This document shows positions 37,891 to 46,216 of a stretch of 64,000 nucleotides of DNA, piece after piece. The stretch's first letter is position 1; every line of letters starts with the position of its first letter. The notes beneath the pieces are model-generated. The model made no database searches. It was given only the letters and a program-made list of their open reading frames with translations, and was not told the DNA's origin. Source of the DNA: Bradyrhizobium sp. ISRA464. Its GTDB lineage: Bacteria > Pseudomonadota > Alphaproteobacteria > Rhizobiales > Xanthobacteraceae. The DNA lies in NCBI RefSeq assembly GCF_029910095.1, contig NZ_CP094526.1, positions 7,750,001 through 7,814,000 on the forward strand. The letters are read 5' to 3'. Position numbers and translations under genes: made by a program.

Positions 37891-38092
37891 CGATGTCCTT
37901 TTGAAATTCCGGCAGGTTGTAACCCGGATGTGGGTTCCACGCGGATCTGCATATCATTTGATTTGAAAGCATTGAAAGCTCGAGCGACCGGGGCGAGTAG
38001 GCCTTAACGCTGCCGACGGAAATGCCGGCGACGTTGCGGACCTGTCGTCAAACGCCGGCCCTATTGTTTGTTCGACAGCAACGAGAGCGAGC

Positions 38093-38908
38093 ATGCGGTT
38101 CGACTGGCGTGCAATTTCAGGTCCGGTTCTGACGGCGGCCACCGCGCTGGCCGCGTTCCTGATCGATCGTCTCGTCGTCCCGGTGCCCAACCCGGCACCG
38201 CTGTTCGTCTGCATCGTGGCGCTTGCAAGCTCGGTCAGCGGCATCACCTGTGGGCTGATCAGCGCCGCGATCGCGGTCGCCGGCTCCGCGCTGTTCTTCC
38301 TCGACCATCGCGCAATGCCCGGCTATGACGCCTCCGACGTCGCACGGATGCTGATGCTGGCGGCCACAGCCGCCGGCACTGCCGTGATCACGGGATTGCT
38401 GCGGCGGAAATGGATCGACGCCTTCGCCGCCGAACAGGAGCATCACGCCACCGCGGGGCGGCTCGCGGCCGCGCTCGACCAGGTCGATATCGGCATCGTG
38501 CTGCTCGACTCCGACACCCGCGCCGAATTCATCAACCGCGCCTTTCGCGACTACTTCGCACTGTCAGACGCGCAGGCCGACTCCAAGCCGCCCTTCATTG
38601 CGCTGATGTACCACGGCCGCGACACCGGCGCGTGGCAGATGCCCGAAGATGAACTGGGAGCGTTCATAGCCGAGCGCACCGAGAAGATGCGTGCGGGCGA
38701 TTCCACGCCGATCAACATCAAGCTTGCCGGCGGCGAGGTGCTGCGCTTCAGCTGCACGGCGCTGCCCGACGGCGGCCGCATGCTGAGCTACACGCCGGTG
38801 ACCGATCTGGTGCGACACACCGACGACCCCGCCGAGGCCGAGTACTATCGCTCGCTGCGCGCCGGCAGCGAACATCATCTGGCGCGGCTGCTGCGCGCCG
38901 CCGAGTGA
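38093..38908 (+). CDS. Membrane protein with PAS domain and no output domain
   Basis: A 271-residue protein. Three to four hydrophobic segments (about residues 10-100, DUF4118-like arrangement: AATALAAFLIDRLVVPVPN, LFVCIVALASSVSG, GLISAAIAVAGSALFF) are followed by a short coil and a PAS domain (about 125-235: ALDQVDIGIVLLDSDTRAEF, INRAFRDYFAL, FSCTALPDGGRMLSYTPVTD). No kinase, GGDEF or other output module follows; the protein ends soon after the PAS. It may sense and relay by protein contact, or be a truncated sensor. Confidence 0.8.
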   Translation: MRFDWRAISGPVLTAATALAAFLIDRLVVPVPNPAPLFVCIVALASSVSGITCGLISAAIAVAGSALFFLDHRAMPGYDASDVARMLMLAATAAGTAVITGLLRRKWIDAFAAEQEHHATAGRLAAALDQVDIGIVLLDSDTRAEFINRAFRDYFALSDAQADSKPPFIALMYHGRDTGAWQMPEDELGAFIAERTEKMRAGDSTPINIKLAGGEVLRFSCTALPDGGRMLSYTPVTDLVRHTDDPAEAEYYRSLRAGSEHHLARLLRAAE

Positions 38909-39004
38909 GGCCTCGCGCGCCTTGCACGGCATTTGATCCCGCGCGATCCCGACGATAGAACGTGACAAGCCGCTGGCGCGCATCGCTCAAACGCAGGGTC
39001 ACTC

Positions 39005-39466
39005 ATGTCCGACGACGTCACCATCCGCTTCGTCACCCGGGATGACTACGCCCAGTGGCTTCCTTTGTGGGACGGTTACAACGCGTTCTACGGACGCTCG
39101 GGGCCGACGGCGCTTGCGCCCGAGATCACCGCGGTGACGTGGCAGCGCTTCTTCGACGCCTACGAGCCGGTGCACGCGCTGGTCGCCGACCAGGGCGGCA
39201 AGCTGCTCGGGCTCACGCACTATCTGTTTCACCGCTCGACCACGGCGATCGAGCCGACCTGCTATCTGCAGGATCTCTTCACCAGCGAGGCCGCGCGCGG
39301 CAAGGGCGTCGGCCGCGCCCTGATCAACGGCGTCTACACGCAGGCGAAGCTCGCGGGCTCGCCGCGGGTCTACTGGCAGACCCATGAGACCAACCACGCC
39401 GCGATGCAACTCTACGACAAGGTTGCGGAGAAGCCGGGCTTCGTCATCTACCGCAAGATCTTCTGA
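39005..39466 (+). CDS. GNAT-family N-acetyltransferase
   Basis: A 153-residue acetyltransferase. The acetyl-CoA loop is EAARGKGVGRALINGVYTQA, preceded by PTCYLQDLFTS and followed by VYWQTHETNHAAMQLYDKVAE, the latter typical of a group acting on small amines or amino acids. Substrate unknown. Confidence 0.9.
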   Translation: MSDDVTIRFVTRDDYAQWLPLWDGYNAFYGRSGPTALAPEITAVTWQRFFDAYEPVHALVADQGGKLLGLTHYLFHRSTTAIEPTCYLQDLFTSEAARGKGVGRALINGVYTQAKLAGSPRVYWQTHETNHAAMQLYDKVAEKPGFVIYRKIF

Positions 39467-39578
39467 GCGCGCCTTCCGGGGCGTGGTGGAAAAGACAGGG
39501 TGTCACCGGCGCGTTACAATGCGCGGTTAGGCTTCGCCCTGCGTAAGATCAGGCCCCCCGTCTCGGATCTTCGCCCCG

Positions 39579-39623
39579 AGCGGTCCCCGTCAGTCGCCGC
39601 GTCTGACCGGGACCGCTTTTTTT
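39579..39623 (+). terminator. Strong Rho-independent terminator
   Basis: AGCGGTCCC-CGTCAG pairs with CTGACCGGGACCGCT (one mismatch) and is followed by seven T. It is 113 bases past the GNAT stop, so it either ends a long 3' leader or belongs to a separate small transcript starting in between. Confidence 0.85.
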
Positions 39624-39726
39624 GCGCCATTGCCATGCGCCATCAGCGGTGGGCCCGCACCTTGCCGGCCCCAGGCGTGCGCGTCACAATTCGCCGCATC
39701 TCGCGCCCATCCTACAGGACTGTCTC

Positions 39727-40668
39727 ATGGAAATTCGCAATCTCGGCGGCTCCGGCCTGCGCGTCTCGGCGGTCGGCATCGGCTGCAACAATTTCGGCCA
39801 GCGCACCGATCTGGAAACCTCGCGCAAGGTGATCCACAAGGCGATCGATCTCGGCATCACCCTGTTCGACACCGCCGACATCTATGCCGGCCAGGGCGGC
39901 TCGGAGACCGTGCTCGGCACCGTGCTGGGCGACCGCCGCAAGGACATCGTGCTCGCCACCAAATACGCCAAGCCGATGGCGGCCGACGGCACCAAACAGG
40001 GCGCCTCGCGCCGCTACATCATGTCGGCGGTGGAGGCTAGCCTGACGCGGCTGAAGACCGACTACATCGATCTCTACCAGCAGCACGATTACGATGCGCT
40101 GACGCCGATCGACGAAACGCTGCGCGCGCTCGACGATCTCGTCCGCCAGGGCAAGATGCGCTACATCGGCAACTCCAACTTCCCGGCCTGGCGCATCGCG
40201 GAAGCCGAGTACGTGGCGCGCGCGATGAACGTCAACCGCTTCGTCTCGTGCCAGGACGAATACAGCCTGCTGGTGCGCGGCATCGAGAAGGACCTGTTGC
40301 CGGCGGCGCAGGAATACAATCTCGGCCTGCTGCCGTTCTTCCCGCTCGCCAGCGGCCTCCTGACCGGCAAGTACCGGCGCGGGGCCGCGGCGCCCGCCGA
40401 CACTCGCTTCGCCAAGGCGCCGGCCTTGAAGGATCGCTATGTGACGCCGCGCAACGAGGATATCGTCGAAAAGCTGCAGGCGTTTGCGAAGGAGCGCGGC
40501 CACACCATGCTCGAGCTCGCCTTCTCCTGGCTCGCCGCGCGTCCGCAGGTCTCAAGCGTCATCGCCGGCGCCACCCGCCCCGAGCAAGTCGAACAGAACG
40601 TCAAGGCGATCAGCTGGAAGCTGAGTGCGGAAGAGATGGCTGAGGTCGACAGGATAACGAAGGGGTAG
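39727..40668 (+). CDS. Aldo/keto reductase
   Basis: A 313-residue NADPH-dependent reductase. The catalytic tetrad is complete: Asp48, Tyr53 (LFDTADIYAGQ), Lys79 (LATKYAKP) and His120 (DLYQQHDYD). The C-terminal GATRPEQVEQNVKAISW binds the cofactor. The group resembles the YajO/YghZ-like branch. Start at 39727 gives the family length. Natural substrate unknown. Confidence 0.93.
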   Translation: MEIRNLGGSGLRVSAVGIGCNNFGQRTDLETSRKVIHKAIDLGITLFDTADIYAGQGGSETVLGTVLGDRRKDIVLATKYAKPMAADGTKQGASRRYIMSAVEASLTRLKTDYIDLYQQHDYDALTPIDETLRALDDLVRQGKMRYIGNSNFPAWRIAEAEYVARAMNVNRFVSCQDEYSLLVRGIEKDLLPAAQEYNLGLLPFFPLASGLLTGKYRRGAAAPADTRFAKAPALKDRYVTPRNEDIVEKLQAFAKERGHTMLELAFSWLAARPQVSSVIAGATRPEQVEQNVKAISWKLSAEEMAEVDRITKG

Positions 40669-40677
40669 TTACTTGCG

Positions 40678-40704
40678 TCGTCCCGGCCTTCGCCGGGACG
40701 ACAG
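40678..40704. terminator. Bidirectional hairpin between convergent genes
   Basis: CGTCGTCCCGGCC and GCCGGGACGACAG form a compact stem in the 54-base space between the aldo/keto reductase and DUF1501 stops. There is no T-run, so it may be a short dispersed repeat that also limits read-through. Confidence 0.55.
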
Positions 40705-40722
40705 CGTGGTTAGGGTTCGGGC

Positions 40723-41946
40723 TTACACCACCAGCCCCTTCATCGGCTTCACCGGCGCGCTGTCCGGAAACACCGTCTCGGCCAGCGCCCGCTCGCCGAT
40801 GCCGAGCTGGTCGTGCAGCACGCCCTTGATCACCGCGCGCAGGTCGGTGGTCGGGGCGAGGTCGCGGGCCTGGTAGAGATTGGCTACCTTGAGGCCGGGC
40901 CAGTCCGTGATCATGCGGCCGCCCTTCACGGCGCCGCCGGCGAGCAGCGCGATGGTGCCGGTGCCGTGGTCGGTGCCCTCGGTGCCGTTGATGCGCGCAG
41001 TGCGGCCAAACTCGGTGGCGACCACGATCACGGTGTCGCGCCAGCGATCGCCGAGGCCGCTCTCGAACTCCGCCAGCGCGCCGTCGAGGCCGCCGAGCAA
41101 TTGCGCGAGACGGCCGACCGGACCGCCCTCATTGGCATGCGTATCCCAGCCGTCGAAGGCGAGCGCGCCGATGCGCGGGCCGTCATCGGCCGCCATCAGC
41201 TTGGCCGCGCCGCGCGCCACCAGCCGCATCGCGCCGATGCCGTTCATGCCGGGCTTCGGCTTCATGTCAGTGCCCTGCGCCTGCTTCTCGAGCTGCAGGC
41301 CCTGCGTCAGCGCGCTCGCCAGCCCGGGATCGCGGTGCTGATAGAGATCGACGAGCCGCATCGCGGTGTCGTCGGCGGCCTGCGGCAGCGCGACCGGCGC
41401 CCAGCCGACGGTCGGCGCGGCGCCGCGTAGCACCAGCGGCGTGGTCGGGCCGACCGCGAGTGCGCTCGTCACCCGCTCGCCCTTCGGCAGCGCCTCCAGC
41501 GCGCGGTTGAGCCAGCCGGACTGCACGCGGCCCGGCCCGGGGAAGCCGCTCTCGAGCACGTCCTGCCCATCGAAATGCGAGCGGTCGCGATAGGAGGTCG
41601 CAACCGCATGGACCACTGCGGCCTGCCTGGCGCGATACATCCGCGCGAATTCCGGCATCGCCGGATGCAGGCCGAAGAACGGATCGAGCATCACCGCCGC
41701 GTTCGGCCCGTCGGCCTTCAGCGCGATCGCACCATGCAGGCCGGCGTAATCGGGATCACCGACCGGAGCGACGGTGGCGAGCCCATCGAGCGCGCCGCGC
41801 AGGATCACGACGACCAGCCGCGGGTCGCGGCCATCGGCCGCGCGCGCGAATTTCGGCAAGTAAGCCCAGGCGGCAAAGGAGGCGCCGCCGAGCAGCAGCG
41901 TGCGGCGCGATGTCGCCTGCATCATCAGGCTCTCACAGCACTCCAT
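40723..41946 (-). CDS. DUF1501 protein, Tat-exported
   Basis: A 407-residue protein exported by the twin-arginine route: SRRTLLLGGASFAAWAYLP, cut near ARAAD. The mature part has the DUF1501 sulfatase-like pattern: LVVVILRGALDGL, RSHFDGQDVLESG, VATEFGRTARINGTEGTDHG and KVANLYQARDLAPTTD. Related proteins occur as pairs with DUF1800, and their function is unknown. The start at 41946 is preferred because GAGGAG lies six bases upstream; the ATG at 41952 overlaps the DUF1800 stop but directly abuts that site. Confidence 0.88.
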   Translation of the reverse strand: MECCESLMMQATSRRTLLLGGASFAAWAYLPKFARAADGRDPRLVVVILRGALDGLATVAPVGDPDYAGLHGAIALKADGPNAAVMLDPFFGLHPAMPEFARMYRARQAAVVHAVATSYRDRSHFDGQDVLESGFPGPGRVQSGWLNRALEALPKGERVTSALAVGPTTPLVLRGAAPTVGWAPVALPQAADDTAMRLVDLYQHRDPGLASALTQGLQLEKQAQGTDMKPKPGMNGIGAMRLVARGAAKLMAADDGPRIGALAFDGWDTHANEGGPVGRLAQLLGGLDGALAEFESGLGDRWRDTVIVVATEFGRTARINGTEGTDHGTGTIALLAGGAVKGGRMITDWPGLKVANLYQARDLAPTTDLRAVIKGVLHDQLGIGERALAETVFPDSAPVKPMKGLVV

Positions 41947-41948
41947 CG

Positions 41949-43517
41949 TCATCTCCTCTGGAATTCCGGCGACATCAGCAGCAGCGCCAGCGCCTGCTGG
42001 CGCGATTCCGCGCGCTCGACCGTGCGCCGCGTCTCCGCCGACGCGGCATCAGCGGCGACGAGCTCGAGCAGGTCGCGCGGGTCGAGCCGGTCGCCGAGCG
42101 TGGCGCCGAGCTGCGCGGAGATATCGAGCCGCAGCTTGAGCCCCTCCGGCGCAGCCCAGGCCGCGCTGGTATCGGGAAAGCCGTTCGGGCCGGCAGGCGT
42201 CCACAGCGGCTGGCCGAGCACGTTGAGGCCGTTGAGATAGCGGCCGGGATCATCGGGGGTGCGCGCCAGCAGACGGCCGGTCGCGATCAGGAAATCGTAA
42301 GGGCTGCGCATCTTGGTCAGCGGGGCCTGCCAGGCCTCATCGGATTGCACGAGCGCGGTGGCGAGCGCCTTGAGGTCGCCACCGGTCTTCGTGAAGACGT
42401 CCTGCAACCGCGTAACCAGCGCCGGCGGCGGATCGTCGGCAACGAAATGGCGGGCAAGCTTGGTGGCGATGAACCTCGCCGTCGACGGGTGCCGCGCGAT
42501 ATCTGATAGCACCGCCTCGCCCTGCGCGATGCCCTTCTGCGCATAGGTCTTGCCGAGCACAAGCTGCGGGCCCGGCTCGTGCGCATTGGCATTGAACACG
42601 AAGCTGCCGGGCGCGCCGAGTTGGCCCTTGCGGCCGGCAAAGGTCCACCCCGTGATCACCCGCGCAAACGACGTCACGTCGTCCTGCGTATAGCCGCCGC
42701 CGACGCCGAGCGTGTGCAGCTCCATGATCTCGCGCGCCAGGTTCTCGTTCAGGCCGCGGTGGCGGTTGATGCCGGCGCGGGAGTCCGGGCCCAACGATTG
42801 CTGGTTATCGAGGAAGAACAGCATCGCCGGATGCTGCTCGACCGCCTGCAGCATGTCGGCGAAACGGCCGAGCACATGCGGGCGGATCGCCTCGCGCTCG
42901 AACGAGCCCGCCCACATCCGCGCCAGCGCGCCCTTGTTGGCCGAGATGCAGAAATGATTGGACCAGAACACCACGAGCCGCTCGACAAAGCCGCAATCGG
43001 CAACCACGCCGCGCTGCAGCCGCGCCAGAGCCTCGGCGCGGAACGTCTTCTGGATGATGTTGAGCGGCTTTGCCGGCGGCTTCTGTGGATTGGCCGCGGG
43101 CGGCATCTCAGCCGGCGCCATCGCGGCATTGGCATTGTCGGCCGTCCGCGCCGGCGCCTGCATCGTCGGATCCTTCGCCGCGATGTCCTTGGCGGCGCTG
43201 GGCAGCGACAGATTGTGCCGCTGCGGCCGCGTTGCATCCGACGGCGGCGGCGTCTCGGTTGCAGCGGACTTCGCGGCCTTCGCCGACTCGCGCGCCTTGC
43301 GGATCTCGAACTGATAGTCGAATACCTGCTTGCCGAGCTCGGGCGTCGAGAGCAGCCCGGGGACTTCGAGCAATGCGCCGTTCGGGCGCGCCAGTTCCGC
43401 CATCACGAAACCGCGCGGATCGGACGCTGCGTTGATGAAGTCGCCGGATGCGCCGCCGCGCGCGCCAAACCCGAAACGATTGAGGGCAACCAGGGCGGCT
43501 TGCGAATCACGGGCCAT
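41949..43517 (-). CDS. DUF1800 protein
   Basis: A 522-residue protein with DUF1800 features: ALNRFGFGARGG, VVFWSNHFCISANKG, HPAMLFFLDNQQSLGP, NENLAREIMELHTLGVGGGYTQ and the C-terminal LLMSPEFQRR. A Pro/Ala-rich insert lies around residues 85-155. No signal peptide is evident, in contrast to its DUF1501 partner. The two genes overlap or abut on the minus strand, so they are surely one operon and translationally coupled. Confidence 0.9.
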   Translation of the reverse strand: MARDSQAALVALNRFGFGARGGASGDFINAASDPRGFVMAELARPNGALLEVPGLLSTPELGKQVFDYQFEIRKARESAKAAKSAATETPPPSDATRPQRHNLSLPSAAKDIAAKDPTMQAPARTADNANAAMAPAEMPPAANPQKPPAKPLNIIQKTFRAEALARLQRGVVADCGFVERLVVFWSNHFCISANKGALARMWAGSFEREAIRPHVLGRFADMLQAVEQHPAMLFFLDNQQSLGPDSRAGINRHRGLNENLAREIMELHTLGVGGGYTQDDVTSFARVITGWTFAGRKGQLGAPGSFVFNANAHEPGPQLVLGKTYAQKGIAQGEAVLSDIARHPSTARFIATKLARHFVADDPPPALVTRLQDVFTKTGGDLKALATALVQSDEAWQAPLTKMRSPYDFLIATGRLLARTPDDPGRYLNGLNVLGQPLWTPAGPNGFPDTSAAWAAPEGLKLRLDISAQLGATLGDRLDPRDLLELVAADAASAETRRTVERAESRQQALALLLMSPEFQRR

Positions 43518-43632
43518 CTGAATTCCCTTGGCGGCATATCCCGGCTATATCTGCGCGGGATCATAGCGCGGCTCGAGATGAACCCGAGATTAATTCGTTG
43601 ATTAAATCGCGGTTAGGAATGCGCCTCTCGTC

Positions 43633-43836
43633 ATGACGGACCGGTCTGAAAATTCCTCCCCGCGCCGCCTCGCCTGCGCGAAATGCGGCACCGAATTCTC
43701 CTGCGCGCTCGGAGGGCCGTGCTGGTGTTCCGACGAGAGCTTTCGCCTGCCGATGCCGACCGAGGGCGGCGACTGCCTGTGCCCCGCATGCTTGCGGCAA
43801 CTTGCGGAACAACACGCGAGCGTGAGTGCGACGTGA
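43633..43836 (+). CDS. Cysteine-rich CWC protein
   Basis: A 67-residue protein with eight Cys: CAKCG, FSCALGGPCWCSD and DCLCPACL, matching the cysteine-rich CWC family. It probably binds one or two zinc ions in the cytoplasm. Its TGA stop overlaps the GTG start of the next gene. Confidence 0.85.
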   Translation: MTDRSENSSPRRLACAKCGTEFSCALGGPCWCSDESFRLPMPTEGGDCLCPACLRQLAEQHASVSAT

Positions 43837-44519
43837 ACGAGCGATGGACCGTCGACGCCGTCCTGCTCGACATGGACGGCACCCTGCTCGATACCGAGAA
43901 GGTCTATTTCGACAGCCTGGTCGCCGCACTGAAGGGCTGCGGCTACGACGACGGCGTCGTCGCGCTCTGCCATTCCATGGTCGGCCTGCCCGGACCGGCC
44001 TGCGAGGCGTTGCTGGTCGACCGCTATGGCGCGGACGTTCCGCTCGCCGAGATTAATCTCGCCTTCCTCGACCATCGCGACGCGATGATGCGATCGGGCC
44101 TGCCGCTCAAGCCCGGCACGCTGCCGCTGCTGGACGCGCTCGCCGCCGCCGATCGCCCGATGGCGATCGTCACCTCGTCGTCGCGGCGCTCGGCCGAGCG
44201 CAACCTCACCCTCGCCGGCATCCGCGAGCGTTTCGACACGCTCCTGACGCTCGACGACGTCACGCACGGCAAGCCGGACCCGGAGCTCTATCTGAAGGCG
44301 GCCGCCCAGCTCGGCGTGGCGCCGCAGGCCTGCGTCGCGGTGGAAGATTCCATCCACGGCGTCGCGGCGGCGCACGCCGCCGGCGCCATCACGCTGATGG
44401 TCCCCGACATGGCGCCGCCGACCGAGGAGACGCGCGCGAAATGCGCGGCGGTGTTGCCGGACCTCAACGCGGTGCTCGCGATGCTGCGCGCGCGTGGTGG
44501 CCTCAGCGCTCTATCGTAA
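43833..44519 (+). CDS. HAD-superfamily phosphatase (subfamily IA)
   Basis: A 228-residue haloacid-dehalogenase-type hydrolase. Motif I LLDMDGTLLD with the nucleophilic Asp, motif II TSSSRRSAE, motif III Lys in HGKPDPELY, and motif IV AVEDSIHG are all present with a helical cap between I and II, as in beta-phosphoglucomutase and phosphoglycolate phosphatases. The start is GTG at 43833, overlapping the CWC stop by four bases (GTGA), a coupled arrangement. Substrate unknown. Confidence 0.9.
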   Translation: MNERWTVDAVLLDMDGTLLDTEKVYFDSLVAALKGCGYDDGVVALCHSMVGLPGPACEALLVDRYGADVPLAEINLAFLDHRDAMMRSGLPLKPGTLPLLDALAAADRPMAIVTSSSRRSAERNLTLAGIRERFDTLLTLDDVTHGKPDPELYLKAAAQLGVAPQACVAVEDSIHGVAAAHAAGAITLMVPDMAPPTEETRAKCAAVLPDLNAVLAMLRARGGLSALS

Positions 44520-44520
44520 C

Positions 44521-44605
44521 CGTCATTGCGAGCGACAGCGAAGCAATCCATCCGTCCGCGTATGCGGCCGTGGATTGCTTCGTCGCGTTGCTCCTCGCAA
44601 TGACG
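44521..44605. repeat. Palindromic repeat, family A
   Basis: CGTCATTGCGAGCGACAGCG, GAAGCAATCCATCC, then GTGGATTGCTTCGTCGCG and CTCCTCGCAATGACG, filling the space between the convergent HAD and TetR genes. Confidence 0.88.
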
Positions 44606-44624
44606 TACAATGCATCTCGCGACG

Positions 44625-45218
44625 CTAACGCTTGCCTCGTCGTCCCGCCAGCGCCGTCTCGACCAGGGACCGCGCCGCCTCGCCGGCGGTCTCCATGTAG
44701 CTCGCGTCGCGATGCAGCAGCACGACGGCGAACGAGCCATCCAGCAGCAACAGCATCTGCCGCGCGAGCCGAAGCGGATCGGCAATGCCCTCCGCCGCGA
44801 AGGTCGCGCGCAGCCAGTCCTCGAACTTCTTCTTGTGCGCCGCGCCGATCCTGATCGCGGGATGGCCGGGCATGTTGGCGAGTTCGGCCGAGGTGCGCAG
44901 GAAGCCGCAGCCCTTCCACTTCGGATGCCGCGCCGAGCGCGCGAGATTGCGGAAGATCGCCTCGACCTTCACGGGCAAGCGGCCTTCAGCTTCCGCGAAC
45001 CATTTCCGGAACAGCGCGAGGTTGGGCTGGTCACGCGCGGCGAGATAGGCGGCGACGAGATCGTCCTTGCTTCTGAAGTGATAATACAGCGTGCGCTTGG
45101 TGAGGCCAGCCCTGGCCGCCACCTCGTCGACACTCACGCGCCGGATGCCTTCATTGTAGAACAGCGCGCTTGCCGCCTGGATGATGCGCTCGCGGGTGGG
45201 CTCGGAGGGTCTGGGCAT
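44625..45218 (-). CDS. TetR/AcrR-family repressor
   Basis: A 197-residue regulator with an N-terminal HTH (VDEVAARAGLTKRTLYYHF, about 27-46) and a TetR C-terminal ligand domain (WKGCGFLRTSAELAN). The start at 45218 places the HTH normally; longer frames run back through the operator. It is divergent from a crotonase gene, with an inverted repeat between them, so it probably represses itself and that gene. Confidence 0.9.
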   Translation of the reverse strand: MPRPSEPTRERIIQAASALFYNEGIRRVSVDEVAARAGLTKRTLYYHFRSKDDLVAAYLAARDQPNLALFRKWFAEAEGRLPVKVEAIFRNLARSARHPKWKGCGFLRTSAELANMPGHPAIRIGAAHKKKFEDWLRATFAAEGIADPLRLARQMLLLLDGSFAVVLLHRDASYMETAGEAARSLVETALAGRRGKR

Positions 45219-45225
45219 GCGACTA

Positions 45226-45249
45226 TGTATACTAACCAGTGAATATACA
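45226..45249. promoter_or_regulatory. Candidate TetR operator
   Basis: A 24-base imperfect palindrome with half-sites TGTATA and TATACA and an AT-rich core that includes CTAACCAGTG. It lies eight bases before the TetR start and 60 before the divergent gene, where it would block both promoters. Confidence 0.6.
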
Positions 45250-45309
45250 CAAATCGCGGCGCCCCCTACAGTCGCCTCCAGCACATACGCCAATGCCGGA
45301 GACCGCATC

Positions 45310-46101
45310 ATGTCCACCCCCATCCTGCTCGACATCGTCGACGGGATCGCCCTCATCACGCTGAACCGCCCCGAGCGACTGAACGCGCTGAGCTACCAGC
45401 TGATCGACCATTTGATGGCCGCGCTCGACCGCATCGAGGGCGATGCGGCGGTGCGTGCCGTGATCCTGACCGGCGCGGGCGAGCGCGCCTTCTCCGCCGG
45501 CGCCGACATCCACGAATTCTCTGAGAGCGTGAAGCAGGGCTCCGCGATCGCGGTGCGCGATTTCGTTCGCCGCGGCCAGGCGATGACCGCACGACTCGAG
45601 GCGTTCCGCAAGCCCGTGATTGCCGCGGTTAACGGGCTTGCCTTCGGCGGCGGCTGCGAGATCACCGAAGCCGTGCATCTCGCTATAGCGAGCGATCGCG
45701 CGCTGTTCGCAAAGCCAGAGATCAAGCTGGGCATGCCGCCGACCTTCGGCGGCACGCAGCGGCTGCCGCGGCTGGCGGGGCGCAAGCGCGGGCTCGAGTT
45801 GCTGCTGACCGGCGATCCGTTCTCGCCGGAGCATGCGCGCGAGATCGGACTCGTCAACAGCGTCGTGCCGCACGATCAGTTGCTGAACGCCGCCCGCGAG
45901 CTGGCCGGCCGCATCGTCAGGCATTCGCCAGGTGCCGTCAGCAGCGTCATCACCGCGGCGACGCGCGGGCTCAACATGCCGATTGCCGAGGGTCTGCTGG
46001 TCGAAAGCGAGCAGTTCGCCGCGCTGGTGCCGAGCCGCGACCTCGCAGAAGGCTTGGTGGCGTGGAAAGAGCGGCGGGCGGCAAAGTATGTCGGGGCGTG
46101 A
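45310..46101 (+). CDS. Enoyl-CoA hydratase (crotonase)
   Basis: A 263-residue crotonase with both catalytic glutamates: Glu in FGGGCEITEAV and Glu in AKPEIKLGMPP. Oxyanion segments AFSAGADIHEF and GLAFGGGCE are complete. This predicts true hydratase activity, unlike the protein at 12398. Likely role in fatty-acid or carboxylic-acid breakdown, controlled by the divergent TetR regulator. Confidence 0.9.
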   Translation: MSTPILLDIVDGIALITLNRPERLNALSYQLIDHLMAALDRIEGDAAVRAVILTGAGERAFSAGADIHEFSESVKQGSAIAVRDFVRRGQAMTARLEAFRKPVIAAVNGLAFGGGCEITEAVHLAIASDRALFAKPEIKLGMPPTFGGTQRLPRLAGRKRGLELLLTGDPFSPEHAREIGLVNSVVPHDQLLNAARELAGRIVRHSPGAVSSVITAATRGLNMPIAEGLLVESEQFAALVPSRDLAEGLVAWKERRAAKYVGA

Positions 46102-46118
46102 GCTGGCTGTACCAACCC

Positions 46119-46199
46119 GTCATGCCCGGGCTTGACCCGGGCATCCACGACGTTCTGCGCCCACGGATGTGGATGGCCGGGTCAAGCCCGGCCATGACG
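46119..46199. repeat. Palindromic repeat, family E (CATGCCCGGGCTTGACC type)
   Basis: CGTCATGCCCGGGCTTGACC opposite GGTCAAGCCCGGCCATGACG, with CCACG/CGTGG-like middle pairing, between convergent genes. Confidence 0.88.
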
Positions 46200-46216
46200 A
46201 GCGGAAAGACGCTGCG

